A stretch of 64,000 nt of DNA from Candidatus Zipacnadia bacterium (GTDB lineage Bacteria > Armatimonadota > Zipacnadia > Zipacnadales > UBA5352), in contig JALGSU010000001.1 in assembly GCA_029821735.1 (NCBI GenBank), forward strand, positions 248,001 through 312,000, given 5' to 3'. Positions 33,520 to 42,595 of this stretch are shown in pieces; the stretch's first letter is position 1, and each line of letters starts with the position of its first letter. The notes under the pieces were generated by a model that saw only the letters and a list, made by a program, of their open reading frames with translations, ran no database searches and was not told the DNA's origin. The position numbers and the translations under genes were made by a program.

Positions 33520-35213
33520 GCCGGCGCGGGCGTCGCTTCTGTCAGGCCTCGCTCAATGAGCAACTCGCGAACCGTGTCCACCAGCCCCTGCAGATCGCAC
33601 GGCTTTGCCAGGTAGCCGTCCGCGAGTGCCAGTTGTTCGGCGGGCGTTTCCTCTAGATACGCGCTCACCACCAGGATCACCGTCTCGGGCGCAAGCTCAC
33701 GGATCCGTGCCAGCAGGTTCACCCCACTCATGGCCGGCATCCGGAGGTCCGTGATGACTGCGTGCGGCATGTCGCACACCTCGTCCGCAGAGCCGCCCTC
33801 GAACATTGCCAGCGCTTCGGTAGGAGATCCCGTCGTCTCCGCCACGAAGCCGTTGGCCTCAAGAAGCTGACGCGTCACGCGTCGCATCCCCGGGTGGTCA
33901 TCAACGACCAGCACGCGCATGTTTGTAGCGCCGTCAGTCTCTGACGAGTTGCTCTCCTCCGCGTCGCTCGAGGGGGCTGCGCCGACTTGCTCAGGAGCCG
34001 GCTCATGCACTCGTGGCAGCCGCACAGTCACAGTGGTGCCCTGACCCGGTTCGCTATCGAAACTGATCGTCCCCAAGTGCTGGCTGATGACCTTGTGGGA
34101 TACCGTCAGACCGAGACCGGTCCCCGCCTCGCCTTTAGTGGTGAAGAATGGCTCCTCCAGGTGGGCCACAATCTCCTCTGACATACCCATCCCGTTGTCG
34201 ATCACCTGGGCACAGACACACTCGCCATCGGCGAAGGTGCGCAGGCATATCTCGCCCTCGCCCTCGATTGCGTGATGGGCGTTGATGACCAGATTCGTGA
34301 ACACCGTGCGCAGCCCGGGTGAGCTGCCCTCAATAGTCCCCACCTCTTCAAGCTCGTAGCTTACCCGATGTCGCTCGGGGCGGTCCACGCGGCCCTGGCT
34401 GAGCTCGACGGCTTCGCGCAGAATCTCGTTCAGGTCCGCCTCGCCATTGGGATCGTAGGGGTTAACTTTGGCCAACATCGAGATGCGGTTGAGCGCCTCG
34501 CCACCGTCACGGGCGGCCAGACCAATCTGGCGCAGACCTTCGACCAGGCTGTGTGGGTCTGGTGTCTGGCCCTGATCCACGTCCAGCAGCATGATCTCGA
34601 TGCGGAAAAGGATGGTCGAGAGGAAGTTGTTCAGGTCGTGGGCCACTTCCGCCGCGACCTCGCCTATCGAGCTCAGCCGCAGCACTTCGTTGAGTTGATC
34701 CTCAATGGAGTTGTGCGCGCTGGCCAGGCCCTGCATCAGATCGGCTGGCTCGCCGTCTACCTCGCCCTGATGCACATCGCTTAGTTGCTCCGAGAGGCGC
34801 GCGATGGTCGTGCTCAGCTCCCCGGTAAGTTGCTCCTGCTCCTGCTGCTCCTGACGCCGAGCCAAGGCGCGTACCACGACGTCCTTGACCTCGGCGACTC
34901 CGAACGGTTTGGTGATGTAGTCCAGCGCACCCAGACGCATTGCGCGCTGCGCGCTCGAGATCGCGGCATACGCCGTGATCATCGCCACCTCGACGTCCGG
35001 CGTCATCTCCTTGATGCGTCGCAGCACTTCCGTTCCGTCCATCTTGGGCATGCGGATGTCCAGGAACACCAGGTCAGGCTTTTCCTCATGGATCATCTCT
35101 AGCGCTTCAGGGCCACCTGCCGCGAGCCGCACGTCATGGTCCAGGTTCAGGATCATGCGCAGCGATTCGCGCGGTCCGGCCTCGTCGTCAACAACCAACA
35201 CATTGGCACGCAC
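33516..35213 (-). CDS. Hybrid regulator: receiver - histidine kinase - receiver
   Basis: The 565-residue soluble protein has a receiver (about 1-120) with complete residues (VVDDE, FLDIRMPKMDG, MITAYA, YITKPF), a coiled coil (about 122-165), a HisKA-type dimerisation helix with the phospho-His in VAHDLNNFLS and a full HATPase domain (N-box NLVINAHHA, G1 IDNGMGM, G2 GTGLGLTVS). A second complete receiver (about 438-560; VVDDHPG, ITDLRMPAMSG, YLAKPC) ends it. It starts with GTG at 35213, sharing one base with the stop of the upstream kinase (TAGTG). Of the three kinases of this operon it alone has an unaltered ATP site. No DNA-binding output is present. Confidence 0.88.
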   Translation of the reverse strand: MRANVLVVDDEAGPRESLRMILNLDHDVRLAAGGPEALEMIHEEKPDLVFLDIRMPKMDGTEVLRRIKEMTPDVEVAMITAYAAISSAQRAMRLGALDYITKPFGVAEVKDVVVRALARRQEQQEQEQLTGELSTTIARLSEQLSDVHQGEVDGEPADLMQGLASAHNSIEDQLNEVLRLSSIGEVAAEVAHDLNNFLSTILFRIEIMLLDVDQGQTPDPHSLVEGLRQIGLAARDGGEALNRISMLAKVNPYDPNGEADLNEILREAVELSQGRVDRPERHRVSYELEEVGTIEGSSPGLRTVFTNLVINAHHAIEGEGEICLRTFADGECVCAQVIDNGMGMSEEIVAHLEEPFFTTKGEAGTGLGLTVSHKVISQHLGTISFDSEPGQGTTVTVRLPRVHEPAPEQVGAAPSSDAEESNSSETDGATNMRVLVVDDHPGMRRVTRQLLEANGFVAETTGSPTEALAMFEGGSADEVCDMPHAVITDLRMPAMSGVNLLARIRELAPETVILVVSAYLEETPAEQLALADGYLAKPCDLQGLVDTVRELLIERGLTEATPAPA

Positions 35214-37225
35214 TAAAGTGTCACCTCCCTGGCCGCAGGCGCTACCACCGAGCTGGCGACGGGGAAGATTACGCGCATCGCCATCCGCCCGTCCTCGTGG
35301 TGCACCTCGACCACCCCCCGCTGGTTCATGATTATCTTCTGACTGATGACCGGCCCGAGATCGGCTTCAGGATGTTGCATGGCGTAAAGTGGGTCAAAGA
35401 CGTGTTCGGGGCTGGGCGCACCGTTCTCCTGACTCATTCGCGTCATCGTGACCTCGAGCCCGTCATGGCCCTCGGCTCGCGACCGATCCGCCCTCACGTG
35501 GACCGGGTAAGGCCGGTCGCCAGCCACGTAGCGCAGCAGATACGTGAGCGCGTCCGTAACCGCTGCCGGCTCCACTATGATCTGTGGCAGGCCCCCCGCC
35601 ACGTCCAGATCGATCGCCGTCTCCCGCACCTCTTCGGGCAGGGCCAGCTGATCCACCGCTGCGGCGATCAGGTCGGCGAGGCTTGCCTGTTCGAAGTGCG
35701 GCTCGGGCTGCTCCACCATGCGCAGGAGGTTCTTGAGCAGGTCGTCCAGGTGGTCTATCTCAGGTAGAACCGTGCGTGACCAGAACTGTGCGAGCTGCTC
35801 GTCCGGCCCGCGATCGCCAATCAGCTCCGCATAGGTCTTCACCGCCGTCAGGGGGTTCTTCACCTCGTGGGCGATGCGCCCTACAATGCGCGTGAGCACG
35901 TCCAGGCGCTCCCGGCGGCTGCGCTCCTCGCCAAGCTCAATCTCGGCCGTAATGTCGTCTAGTAACAGGATGCCGCCGAGCACGTTCTGGTCATCGTCCA
36001 CCAGTGACGACGTGCTTACCCGCAGCGTCACCTCACCGCCGCGAATCTTTACCTCCTCGCCAGTGACGCTGGCCTCCGGCGATTGCAGGGCTGCATACAG
36101 GTAGTCGCCCAGCGGCGAGGGCAGACAGCGCAGATCGGCACCCTCCACGTCCTCGACCCCCATGCCCAGCACGTCCGCCGCGTAAGGGCTGCACACTCCC
36201 ACTCGTTCGTCTGGCCTCAGCGTGATCAGTCCGGCGCTCATCGATTTGACGATCCGGTCAGTGTAAGCTTTGGAGCGCCGTAGCTCCTCATGCAGTTCGA
36301 TGCCCTCGGCCGCCAGGGCGACGTAGTTGGACATGGCGAAGAGTGTCTCCAACTCGCCTGTCGCGTAGCTCTCGCCCAGCATCTTGTCGCCCAGGAAGAG
36401 GATACCGGCCAGGCGGCCGCGCACGTCCAGCGGAATGGCCACCTGTCCGCCGAACAACTCCATCTCGCGCTTCATCCCCATCGCCTGCACGTGGTCCGGC
36501 CACTCGCTGAGTTCGGCAAGTGAGATCATGCGGCGATTGCGCCGGTACCAGGCTGGCAGACCATCGGTCGCCAACAGCCGTCCACCGGCCACGATCTCCG
36601 GGCGCATCCCCCGCTGGGCGCTGACCCCGTAGCGGCCGCGCGTTCCCTCCTCCCACAACAGGCAGAAGCTCGCGCATCGGGCGAACTGGCTTACCGCGTC
36701 CGCGTAGGCCTCCAGCAACCGCTGCAGATCGAAGCCGCCCGTCACGCCACTCATCAGCCGGTGGAAAGCCGTCATCTCTGGCGAAGAGTGATCGTCCTCG
36801 CCCTGCACGATACGGCGGCAGCTATCGCCGGCTGACGAGGTGATCTCCGCTTGGTCCGCCCGCAATCGGGCGGACTGTAGGGCCTGTGAGACCACATGGT
36901 CCCAATCGTGGCGCGAAGCGTCCTCCTCAATCCACAGATCGGGAGCAGCGAAGTCCTCATCGCGGATCTGCCCGATCACCTCTCGCGGCGCGATGCCCAC
37001 GAAGATGGCGTCACCCCCGCGGTCGCGCATCGCCTCGAGGGCCTCGACGCGTTCGGCCGTCACCACTGGGATGTCCATGATCACCATATTGGCGGGCACT
37101 GACTGCAACAGGTCGACGGCACCGTCGAAGCTTGCGGCTTCGAGCACGGTGGCGTCCGCGCCGACGCGCTCACGGACCATCCGTGTCCAGTCTGGCCTCA
37201 GATTGGCAAGAACCGCTACGATCAT
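35213..37225 (-). CDS. Receiver-like/GAF/PAS histidine kinase with degenerate ATPase domain
   Basis: The 670-residue soluble protein has an N-terminal receiver-like fold (about 1-125) that keeps one Asp (VIMDIPV) but lacks the acidic pair. A GAF domain (about 165-310; GRLAGILFLGDKML) and a PAS domain (about 325-430; RIVKSMSAGLITLRPDERVG) follow, then a HisKA helix with His in IAHEVKNPLTAVKTY. The ATPase domain has lost its key boxes: the N-box region reads ALTYLLRYV with no Asn, no D-x-G-x-G is present, and the G2 position reads EADLGPVIS. It likely cannot bind ATP normally. ATG 37225 overlaps the upstream stop (ATGA). Confidence 0.83.
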   Translation of the reverse strand: MIVAVLANLRPDWTRMVRERVGADATVLEAASFDGAVDLLQSVPANMVIMDIPVVTAERVEALEAMRDRGGDAIFVGIAPREVIGQIRDEDFAAPDLWIEEDASRHDWDHVVSQALQSARLRADQAEITSSAGDSCRRIVQGEDDHSSPEMTAFHRLMSGVTGGFDLQRLLEAYADAVSQFARCASFCLLWEEGTRGRYGVSAQRGMRPEIVAGGRLLATDGLPAWYRRNRRMISLAELSEWPDHVQAMGMKREMELFGGQVAIPLDVRGRLAGILFLGDKMLGESYATGELETLFAMSNYVALAAEGIELHEELRRSKAYTDRIVKSMSAGLITLRPDERVGVCSPYAADVLGMGVEDVEGADLRCLPSPLGDYLYAALQSPEASVTGEEVKIRGGEVTLRVSTSSLVDDDQNVLGGILLLDDITAEIELGEERSRRERLDVLTRIVGRIAHEVKNPLTAVKTYAELIGDRGPDEQLAQFWSRTVLPEIDHLDDLLKNLLRMVEQPEPHFEQASLADLIAAAVDQLALPEEVRETAIDLDVAGGLPQIIVEPAAVTDALTYLLRYVAGDRPYPVHVRADRSRAEGHDGLEVTMTRMSQENGAPSPEHVFDPLYAMQHPEADLGPVISQKIIMNQRGVVEVHHEDGRMAMRVIFPVASSVVAPAAREVTL

Positions 37226-39735
37226 AGAGTCGCCTCACCAGCCGGTGTTGCTGCAGCAGTCACGCGATTGAGCGGCAGGCGGATGGAGAACTCGGTGCCC
37301 GAGCCGGGCGTCGATGCCACCGATATCTCGCCACCATGTTCCTCGACAATAGTCTGGCAAATGGCCAGCCCCAGACCCGTGCCGCGCTCCTTGCGGCTAT
37401 AGAAGGGCCTGAAGATGTTCTCCAATTGCGCGGGCTCCACGTAGCTTGCCGCATTGAAGACCCGGATCACCACTACCGCATTGCCCTCGGCATCGATCGC
37501 CTCTGTGGTTGTCAGGCGCACCGTACCATCCTCGGGCTCTTCGTCCAGCGCGTTCGTCACCAGATTGAGTATTGCCTGATGTATGCGCGCGGCGTCGCCC
37601 ATCGGGAGGCCGGACAGCTCAGCCGTCTCGAGCGTCATGTTGATCGAGCGCGCCTCTGTGATGCCGCTGACAGAGCTTACCACCTGCTTGCAGATGAGGT
37701 CAATGGGCACCGGCTCGACCACTGCGTCGGCGGGTTTGGATAGGCTCATCAGGTCGCCCACCAGTTTGTCTATGCGGTCGATCTCCTGCTGGGCCACCGT
37801 CAGGAAAGTGGTTCGGAACTCAGGATCATCCATTCGGTCGGGTGCCAACTCGGTGAACGTGCGGATGGCCACCAGCGGGTTGCGGATCTCGTGCGCCATC
37901 CCCGCTGCAATCACCCGTATCAGCGAGAGGCGTTCCGCTTCACGGCGTTCGCGCTCCAATTCACGGGTCAACGTCAGATCGCTGACCACCGCGATCGCCC
38001 CGCCCGAAACGGCCCCTTCCGCCAGTAGCGGCGAGACGCTGCACGCCACAGGCACTGCCCGGTCGTCCGATCGGCGAACGAACGTGTGCTGGTTCGACAG
38101 AACCCGGGCGCTGCTGAGCGTGGCGCGGATGCAGTTTGCGACACCCGGAGGCAACACATCCAAGTGCGCTCCCGTCGCCTCCTCAACCGGTATCCCGAAC
38201 AGGCGTTCCGCGGCGTTGTTGAACACTACCACCTCGAAGTCGGTGTTCGTGACGACGACGGCGTTGTCCATCTCGCGCAGGATGCTCTCCAGGAAGTCCT
38301 TCAACTGCAGGCTCTCCGCATACAGGCGCGCGTTGTTCAGCGCCAGAGAGGCCTGCAGGGCCATATGTGAACTGAACGCGTAGTCTTCTTCATCATACAT
38401 GTCGCCCGATTCCTTGGGCCCAACCGCCACCAGACCGATCAACTGCTCTTCCCAGATCATCGGCGCGATGAGTTGCACTCCCAGCTGATCGAACTCTCTC
38501 CCGAGTAGTCGCGCCTCGCCCAGTGAGCTGAAACGTCGCACCGTATCCAGCGAAAGTGGGGCCGGGTTGGTGCCACCCTCGATCTCAGCCGCGATCGTCG
38601 AGATCAGCGGATTGGCGGCCGCCAGGTCCGGAACGCCGATTTCGGGATCGCTCCCGTTGTGCGTGCGCCATGCACGGGGCACAAAGTCATCGCCGTCATC
38701 TGATCGCAGATACACCACTGCGCGCGTCACGTCCATGTGCTCGACCAGCGTCCTCGCCAGGAAGTCCAGCAATTCGCGAGCGTCCAGCGTCCGCAGAACA
38801 TGTGTCGCCGAACGTTCGTGCGTTGCGGCAACGCTGCGCTCAGCGGAGCCGCTGCCCTCCAGGGCCTGATGCAGGCGTGCCTGTACCGCGATAAACAGGA
38901 TCCCCAGAACGATGCCTGCGCCGAGGAGCAACGTCTGGGCCTCTTCTCGCGCCACGTGTGTGTTCACGAACCCCAAGCTGAGATGAGCGATGCCCAGCAC
39001 CACGGCCACCGCAACCGCAGCGCCCCCGAGGCGCCGCAAGCCAGCTTGCGGGCGCATCAGCCGGTGTTTGGCTATTGCGTAGCTCATCCCCGCCAGTGTG
39101 ATGACATACCCGCCAGCGCCCCAACCACTATAGGCGGTGGTGCCCCACACCACAGGGATGACCAGGATGGTCACAATCGCGACAATGTGGCTGCCCGCCA
39201 AACCTGCGAGCACATAGATGACCTGAACGCGCTGCACGCCGCGCAGCACCATCGCCTTGCGCAGCAGAACGAAATCCGCGTAGGCGAGGGCGAAGACGGT
39301 GAACAGTGCGAACGGCACGAAGGTCGCCCCATACTCAACATCCACGACGGCGACCGCGCCCGGCTGCAGGACGATCGACTCGATCAGACCGGGTGCGAAT
39401 GCCACTGACCCGAACAGCGCGCCTATGGCGTATAGTGTTATTCGTCGCCGGCTGTCGACGAATTCGGCGCGCTCGGGGAAGGTCCACGCGAAATCCACGC
39501 ACGTGCAGATGACCATCGCTACCAGTGGGTGAGTCAATCGCAGCCACAACTCAGCCGTCGCTGGCGTATCTGACGACATGATCAGGAAGTTCAGGAAGGT
39601 CCATAGGCCGCCGCCGGTCGCATGAATCGCGAATAGCCGATTCCAGACCCGATCTGGCATCCTCTGCCACACGATCATGCCGAGCGCCACAGAGGCGATT
39701 GCCGTTATCAGAAGCGCGGTCTGGTTGGTGTCCAC
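37222..39735 (-). CDS. Membrane 7TM-type histidine kinase with GAF and PAS
   Basis: The 837-residue protein has about eight to nine N-terminal membrane segments (about 5-290, like the HisKin 7TM sensor module), a GAF domain (about 310-460; WEEQLIGLVAVGPKES), a PAS domain (about 470-590; MDNAVVVTNTDFEVVVFNNAAERLFG), HisKA with His in MAHEIRNPLVAIRT and HATPase with N-box ILNLVTNALDE and G2 GTGLGLAI. The G1 box, usually D-x-G-x-G, reads FNAASYVEP. GTG 39735 is set by GGAGG 7 nt upstream. It is the first gene of a three-gene coupled signalling operon. Confidence 0.86.
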   Translation of the reverse strand: MDTNQTALLITAIASVALGMIVWQRMPDRVWNRLFAIHATGGGLWTFLNFLIMSSDTPATAELWLRLTHPLVAMVICTCVDFAWTFPERAEFVDSRRRITLYAIGALFGSVAFAPGLIESIVLQPGAVAVVDVEYGATFVPFALFTVFALAYADFVLLRKAMVLRGVQRVQVIYVLAGLAGSHIVAIVTILVIPVVWGTTAYSGWGAGGYVITLAGMSYAIAKHRLMRPQAGLRRLGGAAVAVAVVLGIAHLSLGFVNTHVAREEAQTLLLGAGIVLGILFIAVQARLHQALEGSGSAERSVAATHERSATHVLRTLDARELLDFLARTLVEHMDVTRAVVYLRSDDGDDFVPRAWRTHNGSDPEIGVPDLAAANPLISTIAAEIEGGTNPAPLSLDTVRRFSSLGEARLLGREFDQLGVQLIAPMIWEEQLIGLVAVGPKESGDMYDEEDYAFSSHMALQASLALNNARLYAESLQLKDFLESILREMDNAVVVTNTDFEVVVFNNAAERLFGIPVEEATGAHLDVLPPGVANCIRATLSSARVLSNQHTFVRRSDDRAVPVACSVSPLLAEGAVSGGAIAVVSDLTLTRELERERREAERLSLIRVIAAGMAHEIRNPLVAIRTFTELAPDRMDDPEFRTTFLTVAQQEIDRIDKLVGDLMSLSKPADAVVEPVPIDLICKQVVSSVSGITEARSINMTLETAELSGLPMGDAARIHQAILNLVTNALDEEPEDGTVRLTTTEAIDAEGNAVVVIRVFNAASYVEPAQLENIFRPFYSRKERGTGLGLAICQTIVEEHGGEISVASTPGSGTEFSIRLPLNRVTAAATPAGEATL

Positions 39736-39823
39736 CGTTCAGTCCTCCCCGCCTATGCGGGAGACTGCACTCTGTTCGTTGATTGCGTGCATGTGACGTT
39801 CCTCAGAGACATCCCCGAACGGC

Positions 39824-41095
39824 CTAACCGTGTTCGTCGAATTTCCGCAGTATCAGGGCAGCGTGTGTGCCGCCAAAGCTGTGTGAGTTGAGCATCACCG
39901 TCTCGATGCGCGCCACTCGCGCCTGATTCGGTACATAGTCCAAGTCACATTCCGGGTCTCGTGTGTGGTAGTTGATCGTCGGTGCCACGACGTTCTCCTG
40001 CATCGTCATGCAGGCCGCTGCTGCCTGCCACGCTCCCCCCGCCGCGAAAGGCTGTCCAGTCGTCGACTTGATCGAGCTGACCGGTATGTTGTAGGCCCGC
40101 TCACCCAGCACAATCTTGATCGCACGGGTGTCCGCCGCATCGTATCCCTGGTTGCTGATACCATGTGCGCAGACGTAGTCAATGTCGTCGGAGGAGAGGC
40201 GTGAGTCGGTCAGGGCAAAGCGGAAGGCGCGTGCAAGCTCGACCCCGCTCGGATCCGGGATAACCAGGTGTTTTCCCTCTGTAGCCGTGCCGTAGCCCAG
40301 TACTTCACCGTAGATGTGAGCTCCACGGTCCATTGCGTGCTCGGCGGTCTCCAGCACGAGTGCCCCTGCGCCCTCACTCAGTGCCAGACCGTCGCGCGTC
40401 GCGTCATACGGGCGTGATGCCTTCTCCGGCTCCTCATTGTAGTGCGTCAATACGCCAGTCTTGCACAGCAGCGACATCCCGAACTCACTGACGCACGTCT
40501 CAGTGCCCCCGACGACCATGACGTCTGCCTGACCGCTGCGCAGCATATCCCGCCCGAACGCAATGGCCTCAAGACTTGAGCAGCAGCCGGTACCGGTCGA
40601 CGCGTTGGGGCCTTTCATGCCAAGGGCGATAAGGACGTGTGCGGTGGCTGCGTGGGCTGCCATTTGGACGCAATCGGTCGGTCCGCAGTACTCCGCGCCC
40701 TTGCTCAGGTATTCTGCGTAGATGCCGTCAGCAACGTTCCCGTTCCCCGCCACCGAAGTGCCAAAAATCGCCCCGTAGCGGTAGGGGTCCAGCGCAACGC
40801 TGTCCAGCCCCGCGTCCTGAACGGCAAGCGTGGCCGCAGCGACCCCGAAATGCACGAAACGCCCGGACTTGCGGGCATCCGAGCGCGGCAGGTAGTCAGC
40901 CGGATCGAAGTCGCGCACCTCACCGGCGATGCGGCAGTACAGTTGCGAGGCGTCAAAGCTGGTGACCCAGCTTACCCCCGAACGACCGTTGCGCACTGAG
41001 TCCCAAAACGGTTCAATGCCCACACCGCACGGGGATACCACTCCCAGTCCGGTGATGACGACCCGTTTTTTGGCGCTGAGTCTGGCGTTTGCCAT
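39824..41095 (-). CDS. Beta-ketoacyl synthase-like protein with His-to-Gln active site
   Basis: The 423-residue FabF-like thiolase-fold enzyme keeps the nucleophile Cys171 (GTGCCSS), the first His (CAHGISN, usually N-A-H-G-T-S-T) and the Lys of SSIKS. The second catalytic His is replaced by Gln348 (TTGQPFAAGG, usually x-x-G-H-x-x-G-A-A-G). In elongating enzymes both His assist malonyl decarboxylation, so this one may be non-decarboxylating or priming. It is separate from the region 4 ketosynthases (about 21 kb away) and 88 bp before the kinase operon on the same strand. GAGG lies 11 nt before ATG 41095. Confidence 0.82.
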   Translation of the reverse strand: MANARLSAKKRVVITGLGVVSPCGVGIEPFWDSVRNGRSGVSWVTSFDASQLYCRIAGEVRDFDPADYLPRSDARKSGRFVHFGVAAATLAVQDAGLDSVALDPYRYGAIFGTSVAGNGNVADGIYAEYLSKGAEYCGPTDCVQMAAHAATAHVLIALGMKGPNASTGTGCCSSLEAIAFGRDMLRSGQADVMVVGGTETCVSEFGMSLLCKTGVLTHYNEEPEKASRPYDATRDGLALSEGAGALVLETAEHAMDRGAHIYGEVLGYGTATEGKHLVIPDPSGVELARAFRFALTDSRLSSDDIDYVCAHGISNQGYDAADTRAIKIVLGERAYNIPVSSIKSTTGQPFAAGGAWQAAAACMTMQENVVAPTINYHTRDPECDLDYVPNQARVARIETVMLNSHSFGGTHAALILRKFDEHG

Positions 41096-41121
41096 GTCCC
41101 GCTACACCTCATGCCAGATAT

Positions 41122-41156
41122 CGGACCGCCCGTGCGCGGGGGCGCCGGGCGGTCCG
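41122..41156 (-). terminator. Hairpin between the barrel protein and ketosynthase genes
   Basis: CGGACCGCCC (41122-41131) pairs with GGGCGGTCCG (41147-41156). It lies just after the outer-membrane protein stop in the minus direction. No T-run follows. Confidence 0.4.
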
Positions 41157-41177
41157 AAGACGCCCTCCGGTGTGCAT

Positions 41178-42263
41178 CTACCAGGAGGTCGTTATCTCTA
41201 TCTGTGACGTGTCCGACTCGCCAAGGGCCGCTCCGACCAGATCTTCGTTCCAGTCCTTGATATACGCGAAGTTCGCGGACCAGTTCTCGGACTCATATCC
41301 GAAACCGGTGGTCAGTTCGCCGTCGTCGAGACCGGCGCGGAGCTTCGCCTGCTCGTTGATGTCGAACTCGATCCCTGCGTGCCAGCCAGAGGCGACGTTC
41401 TCAACTACGCCGCTCTCGCTCTTGAGTTCAGCCCATTCCAGCGCAAGAAGCACGCGATCGCCCACGCGCCCGGATACACCCAGCGCATACTGCGTGGCGT
41501 CGAACTCGCTCATGATGGCCCCCGGCAGGCCCGGACCGACCATCTTCACGTCCTCTGAGTAGACGTCCACAACGCCGCCGATGAAACCCTCGGGTGCGAA
41601 CTGGTACAGGACGCCCAGGCGCCCGCCGGCGTCGACTGAACTGTCCACCCTCGACAGCAGCGCACCGGTGGTGGGATGGTAGATGTTCGTGGAGGTGCTG
41701 AAGACGGGCGAGGCGCCGATGCCCACCAGCCATGTGTCGCTGAGGCGGCGGCCGTAGTGCAGCGAGATGTCGCCCTCATACAACTCGGCCATGACGAAAT
41801 TCGCCCCGGGGGCCGGCAGAACCGGGCCTCGGTCGGAGTCGAGCCAGAAGCCCACCAACTGAACGCCCTGGCCGTCGCCGACGGGGGTATTCAGCCAGCC
41901 CTGAGCACCCTTGAGCTGCAGGCCGCTGTCGAACTCGGTGATCGAGTAGCGTACGCCGGCATGCGACTGCTCCAGAGCGCCTGCGAACGCGGGGTTCGCG
42001 AAGCCGTTGTCCAGAACACACGCCGTCGTGCCGCCCATCCCGAACTGGCGCGTCGTCGTGGCGGTCGGAAGACCGAACAGGTGGGGGAGACTGTAGTCTC
42101 GGACGATCTCGGCCGGGGTTCCCTGCGACCAGCCTGGCGCGGCCATTAGCGAGGCGAAAAGAACGATGAGCCCGGACAGCAGAATCAGTCGACTGAGGGA
42201 TGTCCTGACTACGACGGACCTGACACCACGTACAGTGGCGGCGCACTGCATTCGCGAACGCAT
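41178..42263 (-). CDS. Putative outer-membrane beta-barrel protein
   Basis: The 361-residue exported protein has an N-terminal Arg-rich start, a signal peptide (about 25-47, ending GWSQ) and alternating short beta-strands, for example GVQLVGFWLDS, GDISLHYGRRLSDTWLVGIGAS, WHAGIEFDINEQAKLRAGL, and NWSANFAYIKDW. It ends IEITTSW, an aromatic C-terminal residue as recognised by the BAM machinery. I cannot assign a transport or enzyme role. It resembles F-x-MGGT-x-x-A type proteins that carry an early FGMGGTTACVLDNGFANPA segment, as in PorV/FadL-like barrels. ATG 42263 has GGGAGG 9 nt upstream. Confidence 0.6.
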   Translation of the reverse strand: MRSRMQCAATVRGVRSVVVRTSLSRLILLSGLIVLFASLMAAPGWSQGTPAEIVRDYSLPHLFGLPTATTTRQFGMGGTTACVLDNGFANPAFAGALEQSHAGVRYSITEFDSGLQLKGAQGWLNTPVGDGQGVQLVGFWLDSDRGPVLPAPGANFVMAELYEGDISLHYGRRLSDTWLVGIGASPVFSTSTNIYHPTTGALLSRVDSSVDAGGRLGVLYQFAPEGFIGGVVDVYSEDVKMVGPGLPGAIMSEFDATQYALGVSGRVGDRVLLALEWAELKSESGVVENVASGWHAGIEFDINEQAKLRAGLDDGELTTGFGYESENWSANFAYIKDWNEDLVGAALGESDTSQIEITTSW

Positions 42264-42595
42264 GGTTGCTGCCTCCCTGCTTCGATGTTGTCCCGCGGCC
42301 CGCTTGCTGCTGTGATACAACTGCGGTGCCCGGGACAGTAGTGCCTTCAGTTCTACGGTGAGGTGGCCCGCTTCGCCAAACACACGTCGGAAAGCCCAAA
42401 CGATTATTGGCTTCCGCGGGTCACGATCGCGTCACGAGCAGCGACATCACCCCTGTACCTTCAGCCATGGACAACCTGACCGTCTTAAGAATTCTACACC
42501 ATCCGCCCCCGCAATGCAATACATTTGCGGAAGTGTGAATTCCGCGATCCGTGGCCTCTGAGTGGCTTCTACAGGCCGAAACGGTGCTTGGGTCG
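42264..42595. other. 332-bp intergenic region with a long leader
   Basis: Besides the promoter at 42491-42519, it holds a leader of about 220 nt before the barrel gene. I recognise no riboswitch class, tRNA or gene in it. A weak stem (GGAAGCC with GGCTTTCC, on the minus strand, around 42392-42418) is visible. Confidence 0.4.
42491..42519 (-). promoter_or_regulatory. Sigma-70-type promoter of the barrel protein gene
   Basis: Minus strand TTGCAT (42514-42519), 17 nt, TAGAAT (42491-42496). The predicted start of transcription lies near 42484, leaving a leader of about 220 nt before the ATG at 42263. Confidence 0.5.
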
